Assembly (NCBI GenBank): GCA_030612605.1
Contig: JAUWNO010000178.1
Coordinates: 1-5,345, forward strand
Origin: Armatimonadota bacterium
Lineage (GTDB): Bacteria; Cloacimonadota; Cloacimonadia; Cloacimonadales; TCS61
Reading direction: 5' to 3'
DNA: 5,345 bases
Position 1 is the stretch's first letter, and every line of letters starts with the position of its first letter. The position numbers and the translations under genes are program-made. The notes below the pieces were generated by a model, which saw only the letters and a list, made by a program, of their open reading frames with translations, made no database searches and was not told where the DNA came from. This document shows, piece after piece, positions 1-5,066 of this stretch.

Positions 1-25
1 TCGAAAGTTAAAATTATTTTTTATT

Positions 26-55
26 TTGTCAAATATTTTTTTTCTTGCTTAATTA
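26..55 (+). promoter_or_regulatory. Weak candidate promoter for the ATP-cone/kinase gene
   Basis: A TTGTCA at 26-31 resembles a -35 box, and TAATTA at 50-55 could serve as the -10 with an 18-base spacer. This would give a leader of about 75 bases before the start codon at 137. The surrounding sequence is very AT-rich, so chance matches are likely. This is only a suggestion. Confidence 0.22.
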
Positions 56-136
56 TGCAGTTAATACCATTTGTAATTTTGAATAGTACACCAAGCTTTG
101 TTTTCAGGCAAGTCTAAAAAGACAGAGGAGATTCCA

Positions 137-1477
137 ATGAGTAAAATAAAATTTGTAATCAAAAGAAGTGGTGCAAAGGTGCCCTTTAAACCTGAAAGGA
201 TAATGAACGCTATTTACAGAGCTGCTGTATCTTTGGGTGGTCGTGATAAAAAAACTGCTGAAAAATTAGCAAAGGAAGTCATAGAATTTTTAGAAAGATC
301 CGCTCCGGAAAATCATATCCCAAATATTGAAGAAATTCAAGATATCGTGGAAAATGTCCTAATAAAAAACGGTCACTCGCAAGTTGCAAAAGCTTATATT
401 CTTTATAGAAATGAGAGGAATCAAAAACGAAGAGAGAGATTTAAACGCTCATCTCATCCTTCCGAAAACATTCCCTGGCCAAAGATCTGGCGAATTCTGG
501 ATTGGGCTGTATCAAAGAATGTTCACACCATCCAAGCCCTGAATAGAAGAATAAAAAAAGGTGAATTCCCGGCTATTGTAAATGAATCGGAATCGTTTTA
601 TACAGATAATATTAATACTGCTGCCGAATTGATTTCAGAAAAAGGTGACAACCTGAAAATGGTGATTATAAGTGGACCTTCCTCATCCGGCAAAACAACC
701 ACAACCATCAAACTGGAACAGCATTTGGCTAAGAAAGATTTAAAATTCAAGCCTTTGAATATTGATAATTATTTCTTTGATCTGGCTATGCATCCCAAAG
801 ATGAGTTTGGCGATTACGATTTTGAAACTCCGCAAGCACTCGATCTAAAACTTATAAACGAACATTTGAAACGACTTTGCAATGGAGAGCAGGTGCTAAT
901 TCCTTTTTATAACTTTAAAACTGGAACCAGGAAATTGAATCAGACTCCTATGAAGTTGGAAGAAAATGAGATATTGCTCATCGATAGTCTTCATGGTCTT
1001 TTTCCTGCTATGACAAAAGGTATTTCCGATGATGTAAAATTCAAATTGTATCTTGAATCTTTATTGCAGATGAAGAATTCTGATGGACAATTTATCCGCT
1101 GGACCGACCTGCGAATGATACGTCGCATGTTAAGAGATGCATCCTATAGAGCGTATAATCCGGAACAGACGCTTCTCCACTGGCATTATGTGCGGGCAAG
1201 TGAGCTTCGCAATATTATTCCGAACATTGGAACTGCAGATTATATTATCAATAGTGGAATGCCTTATGAACTGCCGCTTTACAAACACAAACTTATACAG
1301 AATTTCAAAGATTGGGTTGATAAATATAAAGATAATCCCTTGCATGAAGATGCGTATTTGCGTGCCGTTCGAGTGCTGAAAATTCTCAATGAAATTGAAC
1401 CAGTTGATGACGACTCCCCTATTCCTCCTGATTCGGTTCTGCGTGAATTTATTGGTGGAAGCATCTACAAATATTGA
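137..1477 (+). CDS. ATP-cone domain / uridine kinase-like P-loop kinase fusion (446 aa)
   Basis: The protein has two recognisable parts. Residues about 3-92 form an ATP-cone, the ATP/dATP-binding regulatory domain known from ribonucleotide reductases and NrdR; the basic VIKRSGAKVPF start and the HSQVAKAYILYRNER end are typical. Residues about 175-390 are a kinase of the uridine kinase/phosphoribulokinase superfamily: Walker A GPSSSGKTT at 180-188, the NIDNYF segment near 208-213, a YDFETPQALD segment at 227-236, and a Walker B-like strand ILLIDSLHG at 279-287. The expected reaction is ATP-dependent phosphorylation of uridine or cytidine in pyrimidine salvage in the cytoplasm. A role for the cone in sensing adenine nucleotides is inference. 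An archaeal-style 2-phosphoglycerate kinase, which can also carry an ATP-cone, is an alternative, but the kinase motifs look more like uridine kinase. The ATG at 137 is chosen because GAGGAG at 125-130 lies six bases upstream; an in-frame TTG at 98 has no such site. The gene appears monocistronic. Confidence 0.85.
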   Translation: MSKIKFVIKRSGAKVPFKPERIMNAIYRAAVSLGGRDKKTAEKLAKEVIEFLERSAPENHIPNIEEIQDIVENVLIKNGHSQVAKAYILYRNERNQKRRERFKRSSHPSENIPWPKIWRILDWAVSKNVHTIQALNRRIKKGEFPAIVNESESFYTDNINTAAELISEKGDNLKMVIISGPSSSGKTTTTIKLEQHLAKKDLKFKPLNIDNYFFDLAMHPKDEFGDYDFETPQALDLKLINEHLKRLCNGEQVLIPFYNFKTGTRKLNQTPMKLEENEILLIDSLHGLFPAMTKGISDDVKFKLYLESLLQMKNSDGQFIRWTDLRMIRRMLRDASYRAYNPEQTLLHWHYVRASELRNIIPNIGTADYIINSGMPYELPLYKHKLIQNFKDWVDKYKDNPLHEDAYLRAVRVLKILNEIEPVDDDSPIPPDSVLREFIGGSIYKY

Positions 1478-1555
1478 TCATAAATAAGACAATCAGGAAT
1501 CAAAATAGAAAATCCAAAATCCTAATTTCTAACTCAGATAAAACCCAGTTAAATA

Positions 1556-1578
1556 TAAAAAAGCCACTCTTCGAGTGG
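1556..1578 (-). terminator. Possible minus-strand intrinsic terminator / small hairpin
   Basis: CCACTC at 1564-1569 and GAGTGG at 1573-1578 form a perfect 6-bp stem with a 3-base loop. Read on the minus strand the hairpin is followed by C and then six T (complement of the A run 1557-1562), as in a short intrinsic terminator. No minus-strand gene enters it from the right, so it may instead be the 5' hairpin of the adjacent plus-strand RNA, or a stop for antisense transcription. Confidence 0.3.
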
Positions 1579-1600
1579 GGTTAATGTCTTTCCAATCGAC

Positions 1601-1762
1601 GAAGAAGTCTTGGTTGAAACTTGTCCTAAGTTCCGCAGGAATCTTGGGATAAGTTGGAAGATGGTTAGCAGATTGGTTGGTTGGTGATCGACTTAGCACA
1701 GGACCCTTCCAGCTTCATTGCATTACGCCGTGACAAGTCGGGCTTATGCCAAGTCTTTTTTT
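1601..1762 (+). ncRNA. Candidate structured non-coding RNA, family unknown
   Basis: The segment folds into a closed multi-helix structure by inspection. The closing helix pairs 1609-1613 with 1749-1753 (CTTGG/CCAAG) and, after one U-U mismatch, continues as 1602-1607 with 1755-1760, running into the T7 tract 1756-1762. Inside it, 1619-1625 pairs with 1732-1738 (ACTTGTC/GACAAGT). A hairpin follows, 1625-1634 with 1638-1648 and one bulged base. A long arm pairs 1651-1660 with 1706-1715 (10 bp) and 1663-1666 with 1702-1705. Three of these pairs (1627-1646, 1654-1712, 1666-1702) are G-U on the plus strand but would be A-C on the minus strand, which favours plus-strand transcription. TATAAA at 1554-1559 is a possible -10 but lacks a good -35. 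I looked for SRP RNA, tmRNA, RNase P, T-box and 6S hallmarks and found none that fit convincingly. It could be a 6S-like regulator, a riboswitch-like leader or a new class. Confidence 0.42.
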
Positions 1763-1833
1763 ACTTGTTTCCAAATTACAAATAATTTCAAAATCCCAAA
1801 TTAAAATGATCAAAAATTATTTTTCCTTCATAC

Positions 1834-1863
1834 TTGGATATTCCGTGTTGGATATTGGATATT
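1834..1863. repeat. Three short direct repeats TTGGATATT
   Basis: TTGGATATT occurs at 1834-1842, 1848-1856 and 1855-1863, the last two overlapping by two bases. It lies in AT-rich spacer upstream of the regulator promoter. It may be a decayed intergenic repeat; no function is evident. Confidence 0.35.
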
Positions 1864-1897
1864 TTTTTTCCCAATTCTTAGAAGAACCAAAAAAGAT

Positions 1898-1926
1898 TTG
1901 ACAGATAAATTGTATTTAGATATTTA
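1898..1926 (+). promoter_or_regulatory. Promoter of the ArsR-family regulator / sdpI operon
   Basis: A perfect TTGACA -35 box lies at 1898-1903. A 17-base spacer leads to TATTTA at 1921-1926, a modest -10. Transcription would start near 1933, about 34 bases before the ATG at 1967. The -10 overlaps the inverted repeat described as the operator, the usual arrangement for an autoregulated ArsR-family gene. Confidence 0.55.
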
Positions 1927-1942
1927 GGCAACAGACTAAATA
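1913..1942 (+). promoter_or_regulatory. Candidate ArsR-family operator, inverted repeat TATTTAG/CTAAATA
   Basis: TATTTAG at 1921-1927 and CTAAATA at 1936-1942 are a perfect 7-base inverted repeat with an 8-base spacer. An extra direct copy of TATTTAG lies at 1913-1919. Position over the -10 and start site of the gene for a winged-helix repressor suggests autorepression. The symmetry is seen directly; binding by the adjacent protein is inference. Confidence 0.5.
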
Positions 1943-1966
1943 CTTCCAGAATGGAGTGAGAAGTTA

Positions 1967-2266
1967 ATGTTAAGCGATAAAGTTTTCAAAGCTCTTTCGG
2001 ATGCAAACAGGCGAAAGGTAATAAGCCTTCTCAGAAAAAAGGATATGACTGCCGGCGAGATTGCAGATAATTTCGATATTTCCAAACCTTCGATAAGCGA
2101 GCATCTGAAAATATTGAAAAATGCAGACCTGATAAGTTCGGAGAAAAACGGACAGTTCATAACCTACTTTCTTAATTCATCAATTCTGGAAGATGTAATT
2201 TCATATTTTATGGAGATCAGTAACCCCGTCGTCGCGAAGGGAAAAAAAGTACCATCGAGACGATAG
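1967..2266 (+). CDS. sdpR: ArsR/SdpR-family winged-helix repressor with repeat-derived C-terminus (99 aa)
   Basis: This is a small ArsR-fold DNA-binding repressor. The N-terminal helix VFKALSDANRRKVISLLRKK (residues 6-25) is the family signature. The helix-turn-helix covers about 27-52 with MTAGEIADNFDISKPSISEH, and the beta wing includes GQFITYFLN at 62-70. There is no cysteine, so the metal-binding CxC of true arsenic sensors is absent. The pattern matches SdpR, which represses its own operon with sdpI and is sequestered by SdpI at the membrane when toxin is present. SdpI is indeed encoded downstream. GGAG at 1953-1956 lies 10 bases before the ATG. Residues 86-99 (NPVVAKGKKVPSRR) and the TAG stop are encoded by the REP-like repeat starting at 2220, so the natural tail seems to have been replaced at the point where SdpR-type proteins normally end. 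The winged-helix core is complete and the protein is probably functional. Confidence 0.88.
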   Translation: MLSDKVFKALSDANRRKVISLLRKKDMTAGEIADNFDISKPSISEHLKILKNADLISSEKNGQFITYFLNSSILEDVISYFMEISNPVVAKGKKVPSRR

Positions 2267-2272
2267 TGATAC
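2220..2272. repeat. Left BIME-like pair of REP-type palindromes (units 1 and 2)
   Basis: Unit 1 (2220-2241, top strand) reads GTAAC and then a 7-bp stem around a TCG loop, with one mismatch (G2228/A2238). Unit 2 (2251-2272, bottom strand) reads GTATC, then a 7-bp stem around TCT with one T-G wobble that pairs only on the bottom strand. They are separated by a 9-base A-rich linker and point in opposite directions. This is the organisation of bacterial interspersed mosaic elements built from REP sequences. Confidence 0.75.
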
Positions 2273-2273
2273 G

Positions 2274-2295
2274 GTAACCCCATCGTCCCGATGGG
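2274..2295 (+). repeat. REP-like palindrome immediately upstream of transposase (unit 3)
   Basis: GTAAC is followed by the perfect 7-bp stem CCCATCG/CGATGGG around a TCC loop. It begins one base after unit 2. The GGAAAGG that follows (2294-2300) lies 6 bases before the transposase ATG and can act as its Shine-Dalgarno, so the hairpin abuts the translation start and might limit it. Confidence 0.75.
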
Positions 2296-2306
2296 AAAGG
2301 AAAAAA

Positions 2307-2921
2307 ATGTATAAAAGATTTCTGCCCCATATTCAACCGAAAAATGCTGCAATTTTCATCACGTATCGTCTTGCATTCAGTTTACCACAAGCATTTTACA
2401 AGAAAGAATCAATTAGAAAAATAAAATACAGAATGCAGAAAGAAATTCATAAAAATTCTAAAAAAAGAAAAGAAATTACCACAAAATATGAATATAAACT
2501 TTTTCTGATTGAAGATTTATTTTATCCAGAAATCAGCAATTCACCTCAATGGTTAAAGGAAAAAAATATTGCTGAAATAGTTGAAGAAAGTTTATTATGG
2601 GGACATCAGAAAAGATACGAACTTTTTTCATATTGCATAATGCCCAATCATATTCATATTTTAATAAGACCAATGAAGATTGAAAGCGAAAACAAATTTT
2701 ACGAGTTAAAAGATATAATGTATAGCCATAAAAGATTTACAGCAAGAGAAGCAAATAAAGTTTTGAATAGAAAACACGATTTCTGGTATCGAGAGTTTTA
2801 TGATCATTATATCAGGAATGAATATGAATTTAGAAATGTCCTTCGCTATATTTATCATAATCCTGTGAAAGCAGGATTGGTTTCTGAACCTGAAGATTGG
2901 AGATTTAATAAAATAATGTAA
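2307..2921 (+). CDS. REP-associated tyrosine transposase (RAYT, Y1/HUH family, 204 aa)
   Basis: The protein belongs to the Y1_Tnp / TnpA-REP family of HUH single-strand nucleases, relatives of the IS200/IS605 transposases that are tied to REP palindromes. The N-terminus PHIQPKNAAIFITYRLAFSLP (split around residues 7-27) is the usual RAYT opening strand. The metal-binding HUH motif is MPNHIHIL (residues 112-119; H115 and H117). The tyrosine helix follows in FWYREFYDHYIRNE (159-172), where Y165 or Y168 is the likely nucleophile, and then the hallmark YIYHNPVKAGLV (181-192). Length is normal for the family and all expected motifs are present, so it is probably active. It would nick and join DNA at GTAN-plus-hairpin sites like those flanking it. 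The TAA stop is part of the GTAAC of unit 4. Its lysine-, isoleucine- and AT-rich composition looks more extreme than that of sdpI and the dehydrogenase gene, which may mark a separate history. Confidence 0.92.
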   Translation: MYKRFLPHIQPKNAAIFITYRLAFSLPQAFYKKESIRKIKYRMQKEIHKNSKKRKEITTKYEYKLFLIEDLFYPEISNSPQWLKEKNIAEIVEESLLWGHQKRYELFSYCIMPNHIHILIRPMKIESENKFYELKDIMYSHKRFTAREANKVLNRKHDFWYREFYDHYIRNEYEFRNVLRYIYHNPVKAGLVSEPEDWRFNKIM

Positions 2922-2969
2922 CCCCGTAGTCCCTACGGGAAAAAGAAACCATCGGGACGATGGTGATAC
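2918..2969. repeat. Right BIME-like pair of REP-type palindromes (units 4 and 5)
   Basis: Unit 4 (2918-2939, top strand) is GTAAC plus the perfect stem CCCGTAG/CTACGGG with a TCC loop. Unit 5 (2948-2969, bottom strand) is GTATC plus the perfect stem ACCATCG/CGATGGT with a TCC loop. They are inverted relative to each other with an 8-base A-rich linker, and the pair is a direct repeat of the left pair. Unit 4 overlaps the transposase stop codon. Unit 5 sits just upstream of the sdpI ribosome binding site. Confidence 0.78.
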
Positions 2970-2975
2970 AGGAGG
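2970..2975 (+). promoter_or_regulatory. Strong ribosome binding site of sdpI
   Basis: AGGAGG lies six bases before the ATG at 2982. It begins directly after unit 5, so the insertion boundary has left the sdpI translation signal intact. This suggests sdpI is still translated, provided the transcript reads through the five hairpins. Confidence 0.7.
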
Positions 2976-2981
2976 AAAAAA

Positions 2982-3635
2982 ATGAGTAAATTCAAATGGT
3001 GTTTTATAATTATTATCATCCAAATAATTGCGTCTTTATATCTGGGATTATCTTTATCGGAAGATGCAAAAATTCCCTGTCACTGGAACATCAAAGGTGA
3101 GATCGACGGATATTACGACAAATGGACAGGAGTACTTTTATTTCCCGGAATTAACCTGGTGATGTTGCTTTTTATAATGGCTCTTCCCCACATTTCAGTG
3201 CGCTATAAAAACGCACAGGAAAGATTTGAAAGAGTAATTCCCAGTCTGGCAATGATCATCATATTTTTCTTTGCCGGTATTCATATTTACATGATCCTGT
3301 TGGCAAAAGAAATTTTGAATCCAAGCGGGAATATGATCTTTTATCTTATTGGATTAATGTTCATTATGCTGGGAAATCTTCTGCCAAAAATTCCTTCCAA
3401 TTTTTTTGCCGGTATCCGCACTCCGTGGACTTTATCATCCGAAGAAGTATGGAGAAAAACGCACAGATTAGGTGGAATCGGCTTTATCATCGGTGGTTTG
3501 TTGATGATAATTATTCCGTTATTATGGAAGAATTCACAAAGTGCTTTAATTATAATGTTTATTCTAGTTATGATTGTTTGCTTATATCCGGTTCTTTATT
3601 CTTTTATTTTGTATAAGAAAGAAGAAAAAAAATAG
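2982..3635 (+). CDS. sdpI: SdpI/YhfL-type membrane protein, SdpC-immunity family (217 aa)
   Basis: This is an integral membrane protein of the SdpI family, with an N-terminal DUF1648 half. IPCHWNIKGEIDGYYDKW (residues 31-48) is the DUF1648 signature. GNLLPKIPSNFFAGIRTPWT (131-150) and LSSEEVWRKTHRLGG (151-165) form the SdpI signature. Six hydrophobic helices can be placed at about 5-24, 50-69, 86-107, 118-134, 164-182 and 187-210, followed by a charged tail KKEEKK. In Bacillus the homologue confers immunity to the SdpC toxin and recruits the repressor SdpR to the membrane. Here the toxin genes sdpABC are not seen, so the physiological signal is unknown; many bacteria carry such orphan pairs. 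It lies in the same direction as the regulator gene but is now about 715 bases from it because of the transposase cassette. A clear terminator follows. Confidence 0.9.
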   Translation: MSKFKWCFIIIIIQIIASLYLGLSLSEDAKIPCHWNIKGEIDGYYDKWTGVLLFPGINLVMLLFIMALPHISVRYKNAQERFERVIPSLAMIIIFFFAGIHIYMILLAKEILNPSGNMIFYLIGLMFIMLGNLLPKIPSNFFAGIRTPWTLSSEEVWRKTHRLGGIGFIIGGLLMIIIPLLWKNSQSALIIMFILVMIVCLYPVLYSFILYKKEEKK

Positions 3636-3661
3636 CGGCTTTTTTTATTTGAAGAATTATT

Positions 3662-3698
3662 AAAACGTGTCAGTTTATTAAGGTTGACACGTTTTTTT
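3662..3698 (+). terminator. Rho-independent terminator after sdpI
   Basis: AAAACGTGTCA (3662-3672) and TGACACGTTTT (3685-3695) form a perfect 11-bp stem with a 12-base loop, running into seven T (3692-3698). It starts 26 bases after the sdpI stop and ends before the next ribosome binding site. It therefore separates the operon from the dehydrogenase gene. Confidence 0.85.
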
Positions 3699-3746
3699 AA
3701 TTTACCAATTTGGCTTTCAAAAATTTTTAAAGATGGGAGAATTTTA

Positions 3747-5066
3747 ATGGCTAAAAAAGTAACGATTTTCGGAGCAGGATTAGTAGTAAAACCCATGGTG
3801 GATTATCTGGCAGGTAAAGGTTATGAAATAACGATCGCCAGCAGAACGTTGAGCAAAGCGGAAAAGCTGGCAGCACCACACACAAATGCAACAGCAAAAC
3901 AGTTTCTATCCGACGATGAACAAGCAATGGAAAAATTTGTAAAAGTAAGTGACCTGGTTGTGAGTCTGCTTCCTGCAACCATGCATGTGAAAGTGGCAAA
4001 AAAATGCATCGAATTTAAGACAGATATGGTGACAACTTCTTATATCAGCCCGGAAATGCGAGCTTTAGATCAGCAAGCAAAAGATGCCGGAATTATCATT
4101 TTGAATGAGATCGGCGTTGACCCCGGTATCGATCATATGAGTGCTATGAAAATTTTCCATCATGTAGAGAAAGAAGGTGGAAAAATTGTAAGCTTCATGA
4201 GTTATTGCGGCGGGCTTCCAGCTCCGGAAGCTAATACAAATCCTCTGGGTTATAAATTTTCATGGGCTCCCAAAGGCGTTCTGAAAGCTGCCGGGAACGG
4301 TGCCCGTTTCATGAAAGATGGTAAAATTATAGAAGTTGAAGGAAAAGACCTTTTCAAAAATTACTGGTTTGTGGATGTGGAAAATGCAGGTACTTTCGAA
4401 GCTTATCCAAACAGAGATTCAATGGGCTACACAAAACTTTACGGATTGAAACACCTGAAAACAATGTATCGTGGAACTTTCAGAAATATAAGTCACTGCG
4501 CTACCTGGTACATTATGTCTCAAATGGGCTTCTATAAAGAAGATGAAATCTTTGAAAACCTGGAAGGAACTGTTAAGGAATTTATCCTGGAAAAAATGCT
4601 CAAAACAGATAAAGATAAATGCCTGAAAATGCTTCTTATGGAAAAATACAATCTTCCCGAAGAAAGCGTTATTCTGAAGAAATTCGAATGGCTCGGTTTC
4701 TTTGATGACACACCCGTTCCAATCAAAAAAGGTGGAGCAGTCGATGTGCTCACTGCAATCATGCTGGATAAAATGTCTTACGAAGAAGGTGAACGTGACC
4801 TTTTAGTTCTTCATCATCAATTCATTGCCAAATACAAGGATGAAACCCAGAAGATAACTTCCACGATGATAGATTACGGAATTCCAAACGGTGATAGCTC
4901 GATGGCAAGAACCGTTTCTCTTCCTGCCGCTATAGGTGTGCATATGATATTAGAGGGAGAAATCGATGTAAAAGGTGTTCACATGCCTATACTTCCCGAC
5001 ATTTATAATCCTGTTCTGCAAGAGTTGGAGAACCTGGATATTAAAGTTGTGGAGAGATTTTATTAG
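3747..5066 (+). CDS. Saccharopine dehydrogenase, L-glutamate-forming (Lys9-like), 439 aa
   Basis: The likely reaction is interconversion of saccharopine with 2-aminoadipate 6-semialdehyde and glutamate using NAD(P)(H) (EC 1.5.1.10), a cytoplasmic step of lysine metabolism. The N-terminal Rossmann fold carries VTIFGAGLVVKP (residues 5-16) with the GxGxxxxP nucleotide loop, and a basic ASRTLSKAEK after strand 2. LLPATMH (74-80), LNEIGVDPGIDHMSAM (119-134) and SYCGGLPAPEANTNPLGY (152-169) followed by KFSWAPKGVL (170-179) are the signatures of the Lys9/AASS C-terminal type rather than carboxynorspermidine synthase. The end SMARTVSLPAAIG (385-397) also fits. Length is normal for the stand-alone enzyme. 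The ATG at 3747 is chosen because GGGAGA at 3735-3740 precedes it and the Rossmann strand begins at once. The in-frame TTG at 3684 lies inside the terminator stem. No lysine gene is adjacent, so whether it serves synthesis or breakdown cannot be told; catabolism is plausible in an amino-acid fermenter. Confidence 0.9.
   Translation: MAKKVTIFGAGLVVKPMVDYLAGKGYEITIASRTLSKAEKLAAPHTNATAKQFLSDDEQAMEKFVKVSDLVVSLLPATMHVKVAKKCIEFKTDMVTTSYISPEMRALDQQAKDAGIIILNEIGVDPGIDHMSAMKIFHHVEKEGGKIVSFMSYCGGLPAPEANTNPLGYKFSWAPKGVLKAAGNGARFMKDGKIIEVEGKDLFKNYWFVDVENAGTFEAYPNRDSMGYTKLYGLKHLKTMYRGTFRNISHCATWYIMSQMGFYKEDEIFENLEGTVKEFILEKMLKTDKDKCLKMLLMEKYNLPEESVILKKFEWLGFFDDTPVPIKKGGAVDVLTAIMLDKMSYEEGERDLLVLHHQFIAKYKDETQKITSTMIDYGIPNGDSSMARTVSLPAAIGVHMILEGEIDVKGVHMPILPDIYNPVLQELENLDIKVVERFY

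Larger units (their letters stand above)
1478..1966. other. Long intergenic region with RNA-like structure and promoter
   Basis: These 489 bases carry no convincing protein gene. From left to right they hold: an AT-rich stretch with repeated CAAAATCC-like words (1478-1560); a short perfect hairpin at 1564-1578; a GC-richer, highly foldable segment at about 1601-1762 ending in seven T; a second AT-rich stretch (1763-1890) with three copies of GGATATT; and a promoter/operator for the regulator gene (1898-1942). The contrast in base composition between the foldable segment and its AT-rich flanks is visible by eye and supports a conserved RNA rather than random spacer. Confidence 0.6.
2220..2969. 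mobile_element. RAYT/REP-like element inserted between regulator and sdpI genes
   Basis: The element consists of a pair of inverted palindromic units (2220-2272), a single unit (2274-2295), the transposase gene (2307-2921) and a second pair (2918-2969). The two pairs are direct repeats of each other (53 and 52 bases, about 10 differences), bounding a 750-base cassette. The left pair starts inside the 3' end of the regulator gene and the right pair ends one base before the ribosome binding site of sdpI. No clear target-site duplication is visible, in line with single-strand (HUH) mechanisms. The borders are inferred from where repeat similarity stops. Confidence 0.7.

Noticed and set aside
98..136. 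Upstream in-frame TTG start of the ATP-cone/kinase gene, adding 13 residues
   Set aside because: It has no ribosome binding site, while the ATG at 137 has GAGGAG six bases before it and fits the start of the ATP-cone fold.
1137..1379. Overlapping open frames on both strands within the kinase gene, and similar ones within sdpI and the dehydrogenase gene
   Set aside because: They lack ribosome sites and family motifs and lie wholly inside well-supported genes, so they are shadow frames.
2220..2969. CRISPR array
   Set aside because: The repeats are short palindromes in alternating orientation without regular spacers, and they flank a RAYT gene; they are REP-type units.
3624..3652. A second terminator from the A-run, AGC-G-GCT and T-run around the sdpI stop
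   Set aside because: The stem is short and mismatched, overlaps the coding end, and a far better terminator lies at 3662-3698.
3684..3712. TTGACA inside the terminator as a -35 box for the dehydrogenase gene
   Set aside because: The sequence 17 bases downstream (AATTTG) is a poor -10; the hexamer is explained by the terminator stem.
3684..3746. Upstream in-frame TTG start of the saccharopine dehydrogenase gene, adding 21 residues
   Set aside because: It begins in the 3' arm of the terminator and encodes residues unlike the family; ATG 3747 has GGGAGA and starts right at the Rossmann strand.
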